DNA from: Arcicella sp. | Lineage (GTDB): Bacteria; Bacteroidota; Bacteroidia; Cytophagales; Spirosomataceae | Direction of reading: 5' to 3' | DNA: 49,636 bases | Assembly: GCA_025354645.1 (NCBI GenBank) | Contig: JANXML010000110.1 | Location: 1-49,636 of the forward strand | Part shown: in pieces, positions 28,004-39,308 of the stretch | How positions within the stretch are numbered: position 1 is the stretch's first letter | Layout of the letters: each line of letters starts with the position of its first letter | Made by a program: the position numbers and the translations under genes | The notes under the pieces: generated by a model | Seen by the model: only the letters and a program-made list of their open reading frames with translations | Told to the model about the DNA's origin: nothing | Database searches by the model: none

Positions 28004-31000
28004 GGTGTTTGAAGTAAAATTCATAATTTTTAAAAATACAAAAACAAACCCAAAATCGTTTTTATGCTTGTTTTTATGTTTTATATTGCTGCATAATCCT
28101 TTACTATCCCAAACCCAAAACGCCAATTTATCACAAGCATCTTTCCAGAATCCTCCAACCGAAAACCATATTTATACGTGGTGGCATTGGCTCAATAAAG
28201 GCATCACAAAATCGGGAATCACAAAAGATTTGGAAGCCATGAAACAACAGGGCATTCGTGGAGCAACCATTTTGAATGTCAATCAGTTTCAGGGGAAAGA
28301 TTTTGGGGTCGCCAACGTGAAATTTAACTCGCCCGAATGGTATGATGTCTTCAAATATTCCCTCCAAGAAGCCAAGCGTTTGGGTCTTGAAATTGGCGTA
28401 CATAATTGCGACGGTTGGAGTACAAGTGGTGGTCCTTGGATTACACCCGAACAATCCATGAAGCAATTTGTGTGGAGTAAAGATTTTGTGGAAGGTGGGA
28501 AAAACATTCAGTTGAAACTCAAAAAACCGTTCAGTCGGATGGGCTTTTATCGTGATGCCTACGTGTTGGCTTTCCCCGCACCGCAACCAAGTCCTTTCTA
28601 TAAAAATCTGCCAAAAGTTACAATTTCCGATAATCAAGATGCTCATTTTTTAGTTGATGGCAGCCCTCTAAGCACCGTCAAAATCAATATTGGCGAATCA
28701 ATACAGTTCAATTTCAATGATACCTATCAAACAAATACCTTGTTGATTCACTTGAATAAGCCTTTTGCTTGGCGGGGGACTGACCAAACGGTATTTTTTG
28801 AATTATCAACTTCGGATGATAGTATTAATTTTAAAAAGATTACTGATTTGAAAGATACGTTGTTAAACCAAACCGTTCTACTCAAAATTCCTGAAATTAA
28901 AGCTAAGTTTTTCAAAGTTACTTTGAAAGATATGCTTAAAAAACAAGGAATTGGAATTGATTGGGGAAATAATTTAGACATTTCAGAAATGGCATTTTTG
29001 AACGAAGGCGAAAAAGGAATTTTCCAAACTCGGATAAAATATCTGCAAGCAAAAACCATTACTTCAATTGCGGATAATGTAAAGAATTTTTCGGTTGTTA
29101 CGGTTTTACCAGATGATGAAAATACAATAAGAAACACTAAAAATGTGATTGACATTACTGATAAAATGTCTGTTGATGGAGTTTTAAACTGGAATCCTCC
29201 ATCGGGTAATTGGGCGATTCTTCGTTTTGGATATACGACAACTGGCGTGAAAAATCAACCCGCTACGGTGGAAGGAGAAGGTTTAGAATGTGATAAGATG
29301 GATACAACGGCTCTGGATATACATTTCAAAAATTTCCCGCAAAAATTGATTGAAGCTGCGGGTGATATGAAGGGCAATACTTTCAAATATCTCTTTGTAG
29401 ATAGCTGGGAGTGCCTTTATCAAAATTGGACGGTTGGTTTCGAGAAAGAATTTGAGAAAGCGAGAGGCTATAAAATGCTTCCATATTTGCCCATTTTATG
29501 CGGTGAAATGGTGGAAAGTAGCGAACGAAGCGAAGCATTTTTACATGATTTTCGTAAAACAATTTCAGAATTAGTTGAACTCAGATATTTCAAACATTTA
29601 AGCGATTTGTGCCATAAGCAAGGCATGGATTTGCACGCCGAAGCCATTTACGGAGGAATACATGCACTACCTTTGGACATTCTGAAAGCTAACTCCTATT
29701 TTGATGTTCCCATGACAGAATTTTGGGGCAGAATTGACCCTTCGGATTCTTTGTTGAAATACAATCCGAATAATCAAGTTACGGGAACGTTTGTTACTCA
29801 TGCCGCCACGATGTACAACAAATCAGTAGTTGCGGCGGAATCATATTCAAGTTCAGCCAATTTTAGTGAATCGCCTTGGGCATTGAAATTGTGGGGTGAT
29901 AAGGCATTTACGGAGGGGGTAAACCGCATTGTATTGCACAGTCTTGTGCATCAACCAAATGAGCAAAAACCTGGTATGACTTTGGGACCTTTTGGCTCAA
30001 TCTTTAATCGAAATAACCCGTGGTGGCAACACGCAAAGGCTTGGTTTGACTATCAAGCAAGGGTACAATATGTCTTACAAAAAGGTAGAACAGTAGCGGA
30101 TGTTTTAGTGTATATGGGTGATAAAATGCCAATTGCGGAAGTTGCCAATAAACCTTCAACTTATAATTCAGGTATTCGTTTTGACTTTTGCAATAACGAT
30201 ATTTTAATGAAATATGCTACGGTTAAGAATGGCAGAATATCACTTCACAACAATCTTAGTTATGCAGTTTTAATCCTTGAAGATAGCGTGATGAATCTTT
30301 CAACGTTGATTAAAATTGAAGAATTAATAAGAAATGGCGGGATAATTGTTGCTCCAAAACCTATCAGAACTTTATCTTTGAATAATTACGAAAACAACAA
30401 TGAAGCACTTAGAAAGTAGAGCAACGCTATCTGGGGTAAAATAGATGGAAAAACGGTTTTTGAAAATCAATATGGCAAAGGGAAAGTCATTTTTGGCAAG
30501 TCAATCGAAAGTGTATTTTCTGAAAATAAATTTATACAAGACATTGATTTTAAGGGAATTAACCCATCTGAATTGATGTACATTCATAAAAAAACTGCAA
30601 CACAAGATTTCTATTATATTACAAATAAGAACGAAAGTCGAGAAGTTCAATTTGAGGGATTATTTAAGATTAAAGGGAAAGTCCCACAAATTTGGAACCC
30701 AATTAATGGAGAGATTTTGAGCTTAAAAACGTACTCAGTAGATGGAGAAGTTACTAAAATACCGCTAACTTTAAACCCTAAACAGTCATTTTTTATTGTA
30801 TTTTCCGAAAAATCTCAGTCCGATTTAATTTCAGCTAAAAAAGCGGTAGATAAGGTAGTAGATGAACTCGTATTAAAGCCTTTCAATGGTAAAATTACCT
30901 TTGTGGATGAGCCTGAAATTAAACCAGTTTTATTTAATAATTTTCAGTCATTAACTAAATCTTCAAATCCAGAAATTAAATATTATGTGGGTTTGGCAAA

Positions 31001-31394
31001 ATATGATTTTGAAGTTGAAATATCGAAAGACTTTATCAAAGCAGGGCAACGGAATTACTTAAAATTAGGTAAATTTGGTTCCACCGCTAAAATTGAGATT
31101 AATGGAAAATTTGTAACAATTGTTTGGGAGCAAAGTTCCGAAATTGATATAACAGATTTTATCAAACAAGGGAAAAATACGTTCATTATTTCTACCACAA
31201 ATCCATGGAGAAACCGATTAATTGGAGACTTAATTTATCCTGAAAATAAAAAAGAAAGATGGTTTTCCAGTAATTTGAAAGACAACGGTGGCAAGGTATT
31301 AATTGATAAAAATTCTTTTCTTTTAATATTAGGATTAGGCTCCGATATTTCGATAATTAGTAAAGAACTCCCCGTTTTAAATTCAAATAAATGA
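27975..31394 (+). pseudogene. GH106-like alpha-L-rhamnosidase split by an in-frame TAG at 30417-30419
   Basis: ORF 27975-30419 has 'WWHWLNKGITKSGITKDLEAMKQQGIRGATIL', 'GLEIGVHNCDGWSTSGGPWI'. The same frame continues after the TAG ('SNAIWGKIDGKTVFENQYGKGKVIFGK...') into ORF 30573-31394. Confidence 0.85.
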
Positions 31395-31605
31395 AAAAAT
31401 ATTTAATTTTTTTGACTTTCCTTTTTGTAATAATCAATTTAAAATCTTCCTCTCAAAACCCTGTTCAAATAAAAGGAGTTTTCCTTAAATGACGGTCAAA
31501 ACAATGAAAGTTTCTCCAAATGGTTATGAACATTGCGAATTTCCTGACAATTTTTCAGCTCCTTGGGTGAGAATTACACCTAATAAATCCGCAGAAAGTG
31601 AATGA
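31391..31605 (+). pseudogene. Remnant of a secreted carbohydrate-locus protein, frameshifted and truncated
   Basis: Signal peptide 'MKKYLIFLTFLFVIINLKSSSQNPVQIKGVFLK' stop; then in another frame 'MKVSPNGYEHCEFPDNFSAPWVRITPNKSAESE' stop. Its ATG overlaps the GH106 stop. Confidence 0.55.
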
Positions 31606-31641
31606 ATTTTTAATTTATAATTGACTAAAAAATACAAAACA

Positions 31642-32940
31642 ATGAGAAAAAATCTCGCAATTATTTTTATCGTCTGGGCAATAACAACGCCCATGTCATT
31701 CGCCCAACCCAGCGAAAAATTTATTAAAGTTGCCGTTTCTGCCGACCACCCAGATTGGGTCTATAAAGTAGGCGAAAAGGTGAAATTTACCATTGATGTT
31801 TATAAGAATGGAAGTCTGGTGAAAAACGCCCAAGTGCGTTATGAAATTGGTCCTGAAAAACAAGAACCAACTCAAAAAGAGACGATTGTGTTGTTGTCGG
31901 GTTCAAAAACTATTGATGGTGGAACCATGATAACGGGAGGGTTTTTAAGATGCGTAGCCATTGCGGATATTGACGGAAAAGAGTACAGAAACCTTTGTAC
32001 GGCAGGTTTTGATCCTCTAAGTATCGCTCCAACGGTTGAAAATCCAACTGATTTTGATACCTTTTGGGACGATGCAAAAACTGAACTTGCCAAAATTCCG
32101 ATGGATATAAAAATGACATTATTACCCGAACGATGTACCGAATTAACGAATGTTTATCACGTAAATTTGCAAAATTTTAAGGTGGGAACACGTCTTTACG
32201 GTATTCTTTGTGTACCAAAGAAAGAAGGAAAATATCCTGCACTTTTGCAAGTTCCAGGTGCAGGCGTTCGGGCTTATGCAGGGGATATTGCTAATGCAGA
32301 CAAGGGTATAATCACGTTTCAAATCGGCATTCACGGCATTCCCGTAACGATGGATGCTGGAGTTTATACAGATTTAGGGGCAGGTATTTTAAATGGATAT
32401 TTTAATTATAATATGGATGATAAAAATCGTTTTTTCTATAAGCGAGTTTACATGGGTTGTGTACGAGCGAATGATTTTTTGACAAGTTTACAACAATATG
32501 ACGGCACAAATCTTGGTGTGGTTGGTGGAAGCCAAGGAGGTGCATTGTCAATTATTACAGCGGCTTTGGATAGTAGAGTGAAATGGTTAGGAGCATTTTA
32601 CCCCGCCCTTTCTGATGTAACGGGTTATTTGAAAGGAAGGGCGGGTGGTTGGCCTCATTATTTTGATAAAAATAACCGTCTTTTTAACGAAAAGAAGGAA
32701 AAATTAGAAACTATTAAATATTATGATGTGGTGAATTTTGCCCGCAGACTTAAAATTCCAGGGTATTATTCGTGGGGGTTTAATGATGAAACCTGCCCTC
32801 CGACTTTAATGTATTCGGTTTATAACGTTATCTCTGCCCCTAAAAGCCTGTATTTGGCATTAGATACAGGACATTGGACATACCCTGAACAAAACGAAAA
32901 AATGTATGATTGGCTTCGTGAGAAATTGAGTGGAAAGTAA
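31642..32940 (+). CDS. Acetyl xylan esterase family (AXE1/CE7-like) secreted hydrolase
   Basis: 'DFDTFWDDAKTELAKIP', 'YPALLQVPGAGVRAYAG', nucleophile 'GVVGGSQGGALSI', 'WGFNDETCPPTLMYSVYNVI', 'TGHWTY'. Confidence 0.88.
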   Translation: MRKNLAIIFIVWAITTPMSFAQPSEKFIKVAVSADHPDWVYKVGEKVKFTIDVYKNGSLVKNAQVRYEIGPEKQEPTQKETIVLLSGSKTIDGGTMITGGFLRCVAIADIDGKEYRNLCTAGFDPLSIAPTVENPTDFDTFWDDAKTELAKIPMDIKMTLLPERCTELTNVYHVNLQNFKVGTRLYGILCVPKKEGKYPALLQVPGAGVRAYAGDIANADKGIITFQIGIHGIPVTMDAGVYTDLGAGILNGYFNYNMDDKNRFFYKRVYMGCVRANDFLTSLQQYDGTNLGVVGGSQGGALSIITAALDSRVKWLGAFYPALSDVTGYLKGRAGGWPHYFDKNNRLFNEKKEKLETIKYYDVVNFARRLKIPGYYSWGFNDETCPPTLMYSVYNVISAPKSLYLALDTGHWTYPEQNEKMYDWLREKLSGK

Positions 32941-32964
32941 GAATCTTGATGAAGAATTATTTTT

Positions 32965-33053
32965 TCAGAATAGGATTTATTAGATTCACAAGATACGACA
33001 GGATTAAATTCAGAATCCTAAAATTCATGCTAATCTTATTAATCCTGTTCTGA
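32965..33053. repeat. REP/MITE-like imperfect inverted repeat downstream of CE7 esterase
   Basis: TCAGAATAGGATTTATTAGATT (32965-) is near-complementary to AATCTTATTAATCCTGTTCTGA (-33053), with AGGATTAAATTCAGAATCCT nested; T-rich tail. Confidence 0.55.
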
Positions 33054-33122
33054 TTTTTGTGTAAGAAAATGAATTAAACAATGTACTAAATTACATGAAA
33101 GACGTAACTTTTTACACTTTTT

Positions 33123-33300
33123 TACTTCTTTAAAACGACTGCACTGTACTATAAACAGGAGAAATTATTATTTGATGCACTCAAAACAATAAAAAATACT
33201 CCTGATGTAAAATATAATATTCTTACAAATTCTTGACACGGAACGGGTAAATTTGAGGATATTGCCACCATTAATTCTATCCTCTCAAAATCAATAACTT
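33123..33300 (+). pseudogene. Possible gene relic with in-frame TGA
   Basis: 'YFFKTTALYYKQEKLLFDALKTIKNTPDVKYNILTNS' stop 'HGTGKFEDIATINSILSKSIT' stop in one frame. Confidence 0.35.
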
Positions 33301-33321
33301 AAAAATGTAATTAAATATTTT

Positions 33322-34470
33322 CTATTCCCTAACCGAAGACCCACGAACAATCAATTCGGTCAATAATTGATGCCTTTCATTCCTAATAATTTTTTCTTCC
33401 AAAGCCTTGATTAATATGCTTGCTGATAATTTCCCCATCTCGCCAATAGGCTGAGAAATCGTGGTTAATTGTGGTTCAATAATCGTTGAAACGGGGTCAT
33501 TACTGAAACCCACAACCCCCAATTCTTCGGGGATTTTGATACCTTTACTTTTTGCTAAAATCATTACCTCGATTGCCGTAGGGTCATTTATTGCAAAAAT
33601 GGCATCGGGCGGATTTGGTAAACTCAAAAGATGATTGGCATAAATTCTTGCCTTTTCTTCGGTCAAATCAAAGTCAATAATTAGCTCGTTATCAATCGTT
33701 AAATTGTGCTTTTGAATGGCATCTAAATACCCCTGTTTTCGATTTTTACTCAACTGTAATGAACTCGGACCTGCCAAATGAGCAATCCGTTTATACCCCT
33801 GTTCAATTAAATGCTCAACTGCCATAAACGCCCCGTGATAATCATCCACAACCACTTGCGGAGTTTCTAATTCGGGACAAATTCGATTGAAAAAAACCAT
33901 TGGAATTTCCTTTCGCATGACTGTTTTGAAATGGTCAAAATTATTGGTTTGACTCGTAACCGAAACCAGAAAACCGTCCACTCGGCTACTCATTAAAGCC
34001 TTTACGTTCGCTACTTCGGTTTCATAACACTCATCCGACTGACAAATCATTACGTTGTAACCCGCTTTTGAAAGCACAGACTGAGCTCCAATGATGAAAG
34101 CTGGGAAGAAGTAATGCCTAAATTCTGGGACGATAATTCCAATGGTATTTGTCCGATTTTTCAACAGCCCATGTGCCAATGGATTAGGTTCGTATTCCAA
34201 TTGTTTTGCCAAATCTAAGACCATTTGCCGTGTGCCTTCGTGTATATCCGAATGTCCCCGTAAAGCCCGTGAAACAGTTGATTTGGAAATACCCAATTCA
34301 TTCGCTAAATCAATTATTGTAACTTGATGGTGTGGGTTTCTGGACTTAGAAATTGGTTCAGGTATCGTGAAATGATATTGACAAGATTTACATAAATATC
34401 GTTGCTTACCCCGAATAATTCCTGCTTTCTGAACGTAATCTACTTGATGACATTTTATACATTTTATCAT
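33322..34470 (-). CDS. LacI-family transcriptional regulator with N-terminal InsA-like zinc ribbon
   Basis: 'MIKCIKCHQVDYVQKAGIIRGKQRYLCKSCQYHF' followed by LacI HTH 'VTIIDLANELGISKSTVSRALRGHSDIHEGTRQMV' and periplasmic-binding-like domain. Confidence 0.92.
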   Translation of the reverse strand: MIKCIKCHQVDYVQKAGIIRGKQRYLCKSCQYHFTIPEPISKSRNPHHQVTIIDLANELGISKSTVSRALRGHSDIHEGTRQMVLDLAKQLEYEPNPLAHGLLKNRTNTIGIIVPEFRHYFFPAFIIGAQSVLSKAGYNVMICQSDECYETEVANVKALMSSRVDGFLVSVTSQTNNFDHFKTVMRKEIPMVFFNRICPELETPQVVVDDYHGAFMAVEHLIEQGYKRIAHLAGPSSLQLSKNRKQGYLDAIQKHNLTIDNELIIDFDLTEEKARIYANHLLSLPNPPDAIFAINDPTAIEVMILAKSKGIKIPEELGVVGFSNDPVSTIIEPQLTTISQPIGEMGKLSASILIKALEEKIIRNERHQLLTELIVRGSSVRE

Positions 34471-34577
34471 TATCTGTAAGATATTAATTGTATTATTTTA
34501 ATATTACACCTAATTGCATTAAATTTTTGTTCACATTATGAACTGAATATAAAGATAACAATTTTTCGTTATTCTAC

Positions 34578-34627
34578 CTATCGGTATCAGTTTTGGGAAA
34601 GTTCCCGATAGTTTTTATCGAAAAAAT
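34578..34627. promoter_or_regulatory. Nested palindromes in the divergent lacI-susC intergenic region (operator candidates)
   Basis: CTATCGG (34578-34584) / CCGATAG (34605-34611) enclosing GGGAAAGTTCCC; followed by CG-centred TTTTATCGAAAAAA. Confidence 0.35.
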
Positions 34628-34767
34628 TAAATTATTTCTTCTAAAATTTAAAATAATACTATAAGTTTAAATAATAATGGCAAAAGTGGATAGGTAAATG
34701 AATTTATTGATCTTCTTTGCTATTTATTGTAAAATTGTATTATTCTAATTTAAAACAATCAAATTAA

Positions 34768-37700
34768 ATGTTAAAAATATTACAAATATTAACCCTAATT
34801 GGATTATTCGTAAGTACTACGATTGCCCAAAATATAAATGTCAAAGGGAAGGTAACAGATTCCAATGGTACTTCACTCCCAGGCGTAAGTATTATCATAA
34901 AAGATGCAACTCGTGGAACAGTTACAGACAACGATGGTAACTATAATCTAAGCGATGTTCCCGCAAAAGGAAGTTTGATTTTTTCGTTTGTTGGCTATTT
35001 GAAAAATGAGCTTACAATCAATAATCGGACGATGATTAACGTAAATCTTGAAAACGAAACTACTTCATTGAGTGAAGTGGTTGTGGTGGGTTACGGTACG
35101 CAGAGAAAAGTAGAAACTACTGGTTCAATTGCCTCCATTAAATCGGCAGATTTGACACTAACCCCTATTGCAAACGTTGCCCAAGGCTTACAAGCTCGGA
35201 TTTCGGGAGTTCAAATTACCCAAAATTCTTCCGCACCAGGAGGAAATGTTTCCGTCAGAATTCGTGGTACAAACTCAATCAATGGTTCATCGGAACCGCT
35301 GTATGTTATTGATGGAATTCAAGTAACAAATGGCGGTGGCGTGAATGATGTTAGCCCACTTTCACAAATCAATCCCAACGATATTGAGAGTGTGGATGTT
35401 TTGAAAGATGCTTCGGCTTCGGCAATTTATGGTTCGAGGGCAGCCAATGGAGTTGTTTTAATTACAACAAAAAGAGGAAAATCTGGTGCAACACGGGTTA
35501 CTTATGATAGCTACTTTGGAACACAGGAGGTAAATAAGAAAATTGAGATGTTAAATGCTTCTGAATTTGCCACTCTCGAAAACGAAACATTCAAACAGAC
35601 TATCTACGCCAATCCGTCTTCCTTGGGTCAGGGAATAGATTATCAGGATTTAGTTTTCCGAAAAGCACCCATTCAAAATCATCAGTTAAGCATCACAGGC
35701 GGTTCAGAGAAAACGCAAGTATCGTTGGCTTTGAATTATTTTAATCAAGACGGAATTGTCATTAATTCAAATTTTTCTCGATATTCTCTACGGGTAAATC
35801 TCGACCATCGGGTGAATAAATGGATGAAGGTTGGAACGAGTTTGCTTTACACAAATTCTTTAAGCGACCGTGTACCAACTGGACAAACAAGTATAGATCA
35901 AGGTGCGGTGAGCGGGAGTATTATTGGAGCCGCTTTGGCAGCACCTCCAAATCTATTGCCCTACAGAGAAGACGGTTCGATTTTTCCATTCGGCGACCAG
36001 TTAAATGGTCGTTATCGTGAATTTTCTAATCCAATAGGTTTGGCTCAAATTCTGAATAAAACAACTACTGCACGCTTATTGAGCAATTTTATTTAGAATT
36101 TATGCTGGCAAAAGGACTAACTTACCGTGCCGACATGAACGTAATACAGTCAAGTGCTTTAACTGATTCTTATTCACCACGCTCGATTTCGAACACCTCG
36201 GATTTAGCATCAGCGGGGTCGGCAGGGAAAGCAAATTCTTACGGAACCAACCTCTTACATGAAAGTATTTTAACTTATCAAACCAAGTTAAATGACGTTC
36301 ATTCTCTAAAATTTACAGGCGTTTTTGCCACTCAAAAACAATTGAGTAATGCCAATTCAATCAGTGCAAGTATTTTTCCAAATGATGCTACAACGAATGA
36401 AGCACTTCAATTGGCTACCAATAGAACGGTGTCAAGTAGTAGAAGTGAGACCCGTTTGGATTCGTATATGGGAAGGATAAATTATGGTTACAAAGACAAA
36501 TATTTTGTGGATGTGATTACCCGAATTGACGGTGCAAGTCAGTTCGGCATAAATAATAAATATGGATTTTTCCCCGCAGTTTCAGCCGCTTGGCGTTTAA
36601 TTGAAGAGCCATTTATGAAGGAACAAACGCTCTTGTCTGATTTGAAACTGCGTGGAAGCTACGGAATTACTGGTAATGCCAACGCCATCGGAGCGTATAA
36701 TTCTCTGGCTTTGGTGGGTTCTGGGACTGCAAACGATTACCAATTCAACCATATTTACACAACGGGAATTGCCCCAACGGGGATTCCAAATCCAGATTTG
36801 AAGTGGGAAAAGTCAACACAAATTGATATTGGTTTAGATGTTAGTTTATTGAATAATCGGCTCAATTTAGTTTTGGATTGGTACAACAAGCGAACTGATG
36901 ATTTATTGTTTGTGAAAGCCTTACCACTTTCTTCGGGCTACGGAACGATTACAGGCAATTTTGCCTCACTCGAAAATCAAGGTTTTGAGTTTGCCGCAAA
37001 TGCCAATATTCTTAACACTAAATTGAAATGGAATGTGAATGCAAATATTACGTTTAACAGAAATAAATTACTCTCTTTGGCGGGCGATATTCAAGAATTT
37101 GCTGTTAATAATTTTGGAATTATTAGAGTTGGGCAACCTTTGGGTATTTTTAAAACATATGTTTTTGATGGAAATTATCAAACAGGAGAAAATATTTTGC
37201 CAGGTTCGGATAGCAGGATTGGTGGAACAAAAGTGCGGGATGTAAACGGTGATGGCAAGATTTCGGTGGATGACCAAGTGATTACGGGCAATGCAAACCC
37301 CGATTTTATATTCGGTTTTTCAACTGATTTTAAATATAAAAACGTTGATTTAAATGTTTTTTTCTCGGGTGTACAAGGCAATAAAGTTTATAATTTAATC
37401 AGATATACCTTCGAGAATCCATTGGGTGGAAGAAATTTATATAAGGAATTAGTAAACCGTTGGTCGTCCACAAATCCTAACAATGAATATGTAGTACCAT
37501 TGCAAGGGGGAAGATTACCCATTTCTGACAGATTTATGGAGGACGGTTCTTTTATTCGATGTAAAAATATAACGCTTGGTTATACTTTACCACCAATAAA
37601 AGGTATTTCAAACGCACGTATTTATGTGAGTACCAATAACTTATTTACGATTACTAAATATTCAGGCTTCGACCCAGAGGTGAATTCTTATGGCAATAAC

Positions 37701-37778
37701 AATACTCTGATTGGAGTAGATAACTTGGTTTATCCCGTAGCAAAATCATATTTGGTAGGTTTGCAAGTAAGTTTTTAG
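34768..37778 (+). pseudogene. SusC/RagA-family TonB-dependent receptor interrupted by a -1 frameshift near 36087-36090
   Basis: ORF 34768-36096 (plug and first strands) ends 'TTARLLSNFI' stop; ORF 36102-37778 in another frame carries the rest. One extra T in the TTTT tract gives continuous 'LLSNFYLEFMLAKGLTYRADMN'. Confidence 0.88.
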
Positions 37779-37820
37779 AAGACCTTAAAAATTTATTCAA
37801 AAATTTTAATATTATTTGAA

Positions 37821-39308
37821 ATGAAAAAACTATATATAAAACTATTATTTATCTCAACTCTTTACGCATTAGCGAGTTGCGAACTTAACGAAACCCCATA
37901 TTCTTCTATTTTTACCGAAAGTTTTTATAAAACCGCAGGAGACGCAGAAGTTGCAATTACGGCAGTATATGGTGGAATTGCCGATTTATACAGCGGTCCA
38001 GCCCCGTTGATGAATTCAGATTTTAGTGCCGACCAAGTATATCCTCGTGCGGTTGTGGCTCGCAATACTTATACCTTATTTACCTATGACGCTGCCTATT
38101 CTGCCGCAGTTAGTTTCGGACGTGCTTTTGAGTCCCCCATTTTTACGTGGACATCTTGCTACCGTGGAATTGAAAAAGCCAATTGGATAATTGAAAAAGT
38201 GCCTTCCATTCCAATGGATGAAAAAAGAAGGGATGAAATTGTAGGTGAGGCACTGTTTATAAGAGCTTATATGCACTGGATGCTGGCAAAGAATTTTGGC
38301 GAAGTTCCCGTAAAAATTGTAGCCAGTAGTAAACTGGAAAACGCTATTTTAAAAAAGAGTCCAAGAGCAGATGTTTATAAACAAATTTTTGCAGATTTAG
38401 ACTTAGCAATTACGAAACTCCCTTCTTACTCTGCCTCTTTGGTAAAAGGTAGGGCTTCAAAAGAGGCAGCACAATCGTTGTACGCAAAAGCCGCTTTATA
38501 TGCTGAAAATTGGACGTTAGCACTTCAACAAGCCCAAGCGGTTATTTCTTCTGGAAAACATAGCTTGATGCCCGATGTAAAAGATACTTATAACGTTATA
38601 AAGGAGGATTTAGCAAGAGCCGAAAACATCTTTGCCTTTGAGTGTGAGAGTACAACACCAGGTAAAACCTCACAAATAATGGGTTTGTATGGACCTCCTG
38701 GTAGTACTGCACCCGATTATGGAAGGACGACTTTTGGTTCAATTTTCGTTTACCAATCCTTCTTTGATTCTTTAGATGTGAAAGACAAAAGAAGAGGTTT
38801 ACTGGACACAAATTATGTCAATCTTCAAGGGAGAATTGTTCTTCAAAAAGACATTACCCCTATTACGAGAAAGGGAATTCTGGTGAAAAAATATCAAGAT
38901 GCAAATTCAATTGGTAGCAACCATGCCGTTAATATTCCGCTTTTACGGTACGCTGATGTACTTTTAATTGCGGCAGAAGCAGAAGCTCGTTTAAATGGAA
39001 GCTCTTCAATTGCTTATGGTTTTATCAATCAAGTTCGTAGAAGAGCGGGTATTTCAGATTTAAGAGTAGGATTGAGTAAAGATGCCTTAATCGATGCAAT
39101 TTTGCAGGAACGCTCATGGGAATTATTTGCCGAAGGCGACCGATGGTTTGATTTAACCCGAACAAATACTTTTATAACGGTTGTTTCAAAAGCAGTCAAT
39201 GATGTTTATCCCGTGAGAACGCCAACGGCAAAATATCGTTATTTTCCAATTCCACAGGATGAAATAAACGCCAATCCAAGCGTTGAGCAGAATCCTGAAT
39301 GGAAATAA
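37821..39308 (+). CDS. SusD/RagB-family nutrient-binding lipoprotein
   Basis: Lipobox 'LYALASC'; 'EALFIRAYMHWMLAKNFGEVPV'; 'LRYADVLLIAAEAEARLN'; 'EGDRWFDLTRTNTF'. Confidence 0.95.
   Translation: MKKLYIKLLFISTLYALASCELNETPYSSIFTESFYKTAGDAEVAITAVYGGIADLYSGPAPLMNSDFSADQVYPRAVVARNTYTLFTYDAAYSAAVSFGRAFESPIFTWTSCYRGIEKANWIIEKVPSIPMDEKRRDEIVGEALFIRAYMHWMLAKNFGEVPVKIVASSKLENAILKKSPRADVYKQIFADLDLAITKLPSYSASLVKGRASKEAAQSLYAKAALYAENWTLALQQAQAVISSGKHSLMPDVKDTYNVIKEDLARAENIFAFECESTTPGKTSQIMGLYGPPGSTAPDYGRTTFGSIFVYQSFFDSLDVKDKRRGLLDTNYVNLQGRIVLQKDITPITRKGILVKKYQDANSIGSNHAVNIPLLRYADVLLIAAEAEARLNGSSSIAYGFINQVRRRAGISDLRVGLSKDALIDAILQERSWELFAEGDRWFDLTRTNTFITVVSKAVNDVYPVRTPTAKYRYFPIPQDEINANPSVEQNPEWK

Noticed and set aside
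30417-30419. Possible TAG recoding or readthrough in GH106
   Set aside because: TAG is used as an ordinary stop by other genes here (e.g. the HK at 17309), and no recoding element was recognised; simple nonsense mutation or error is more likely.
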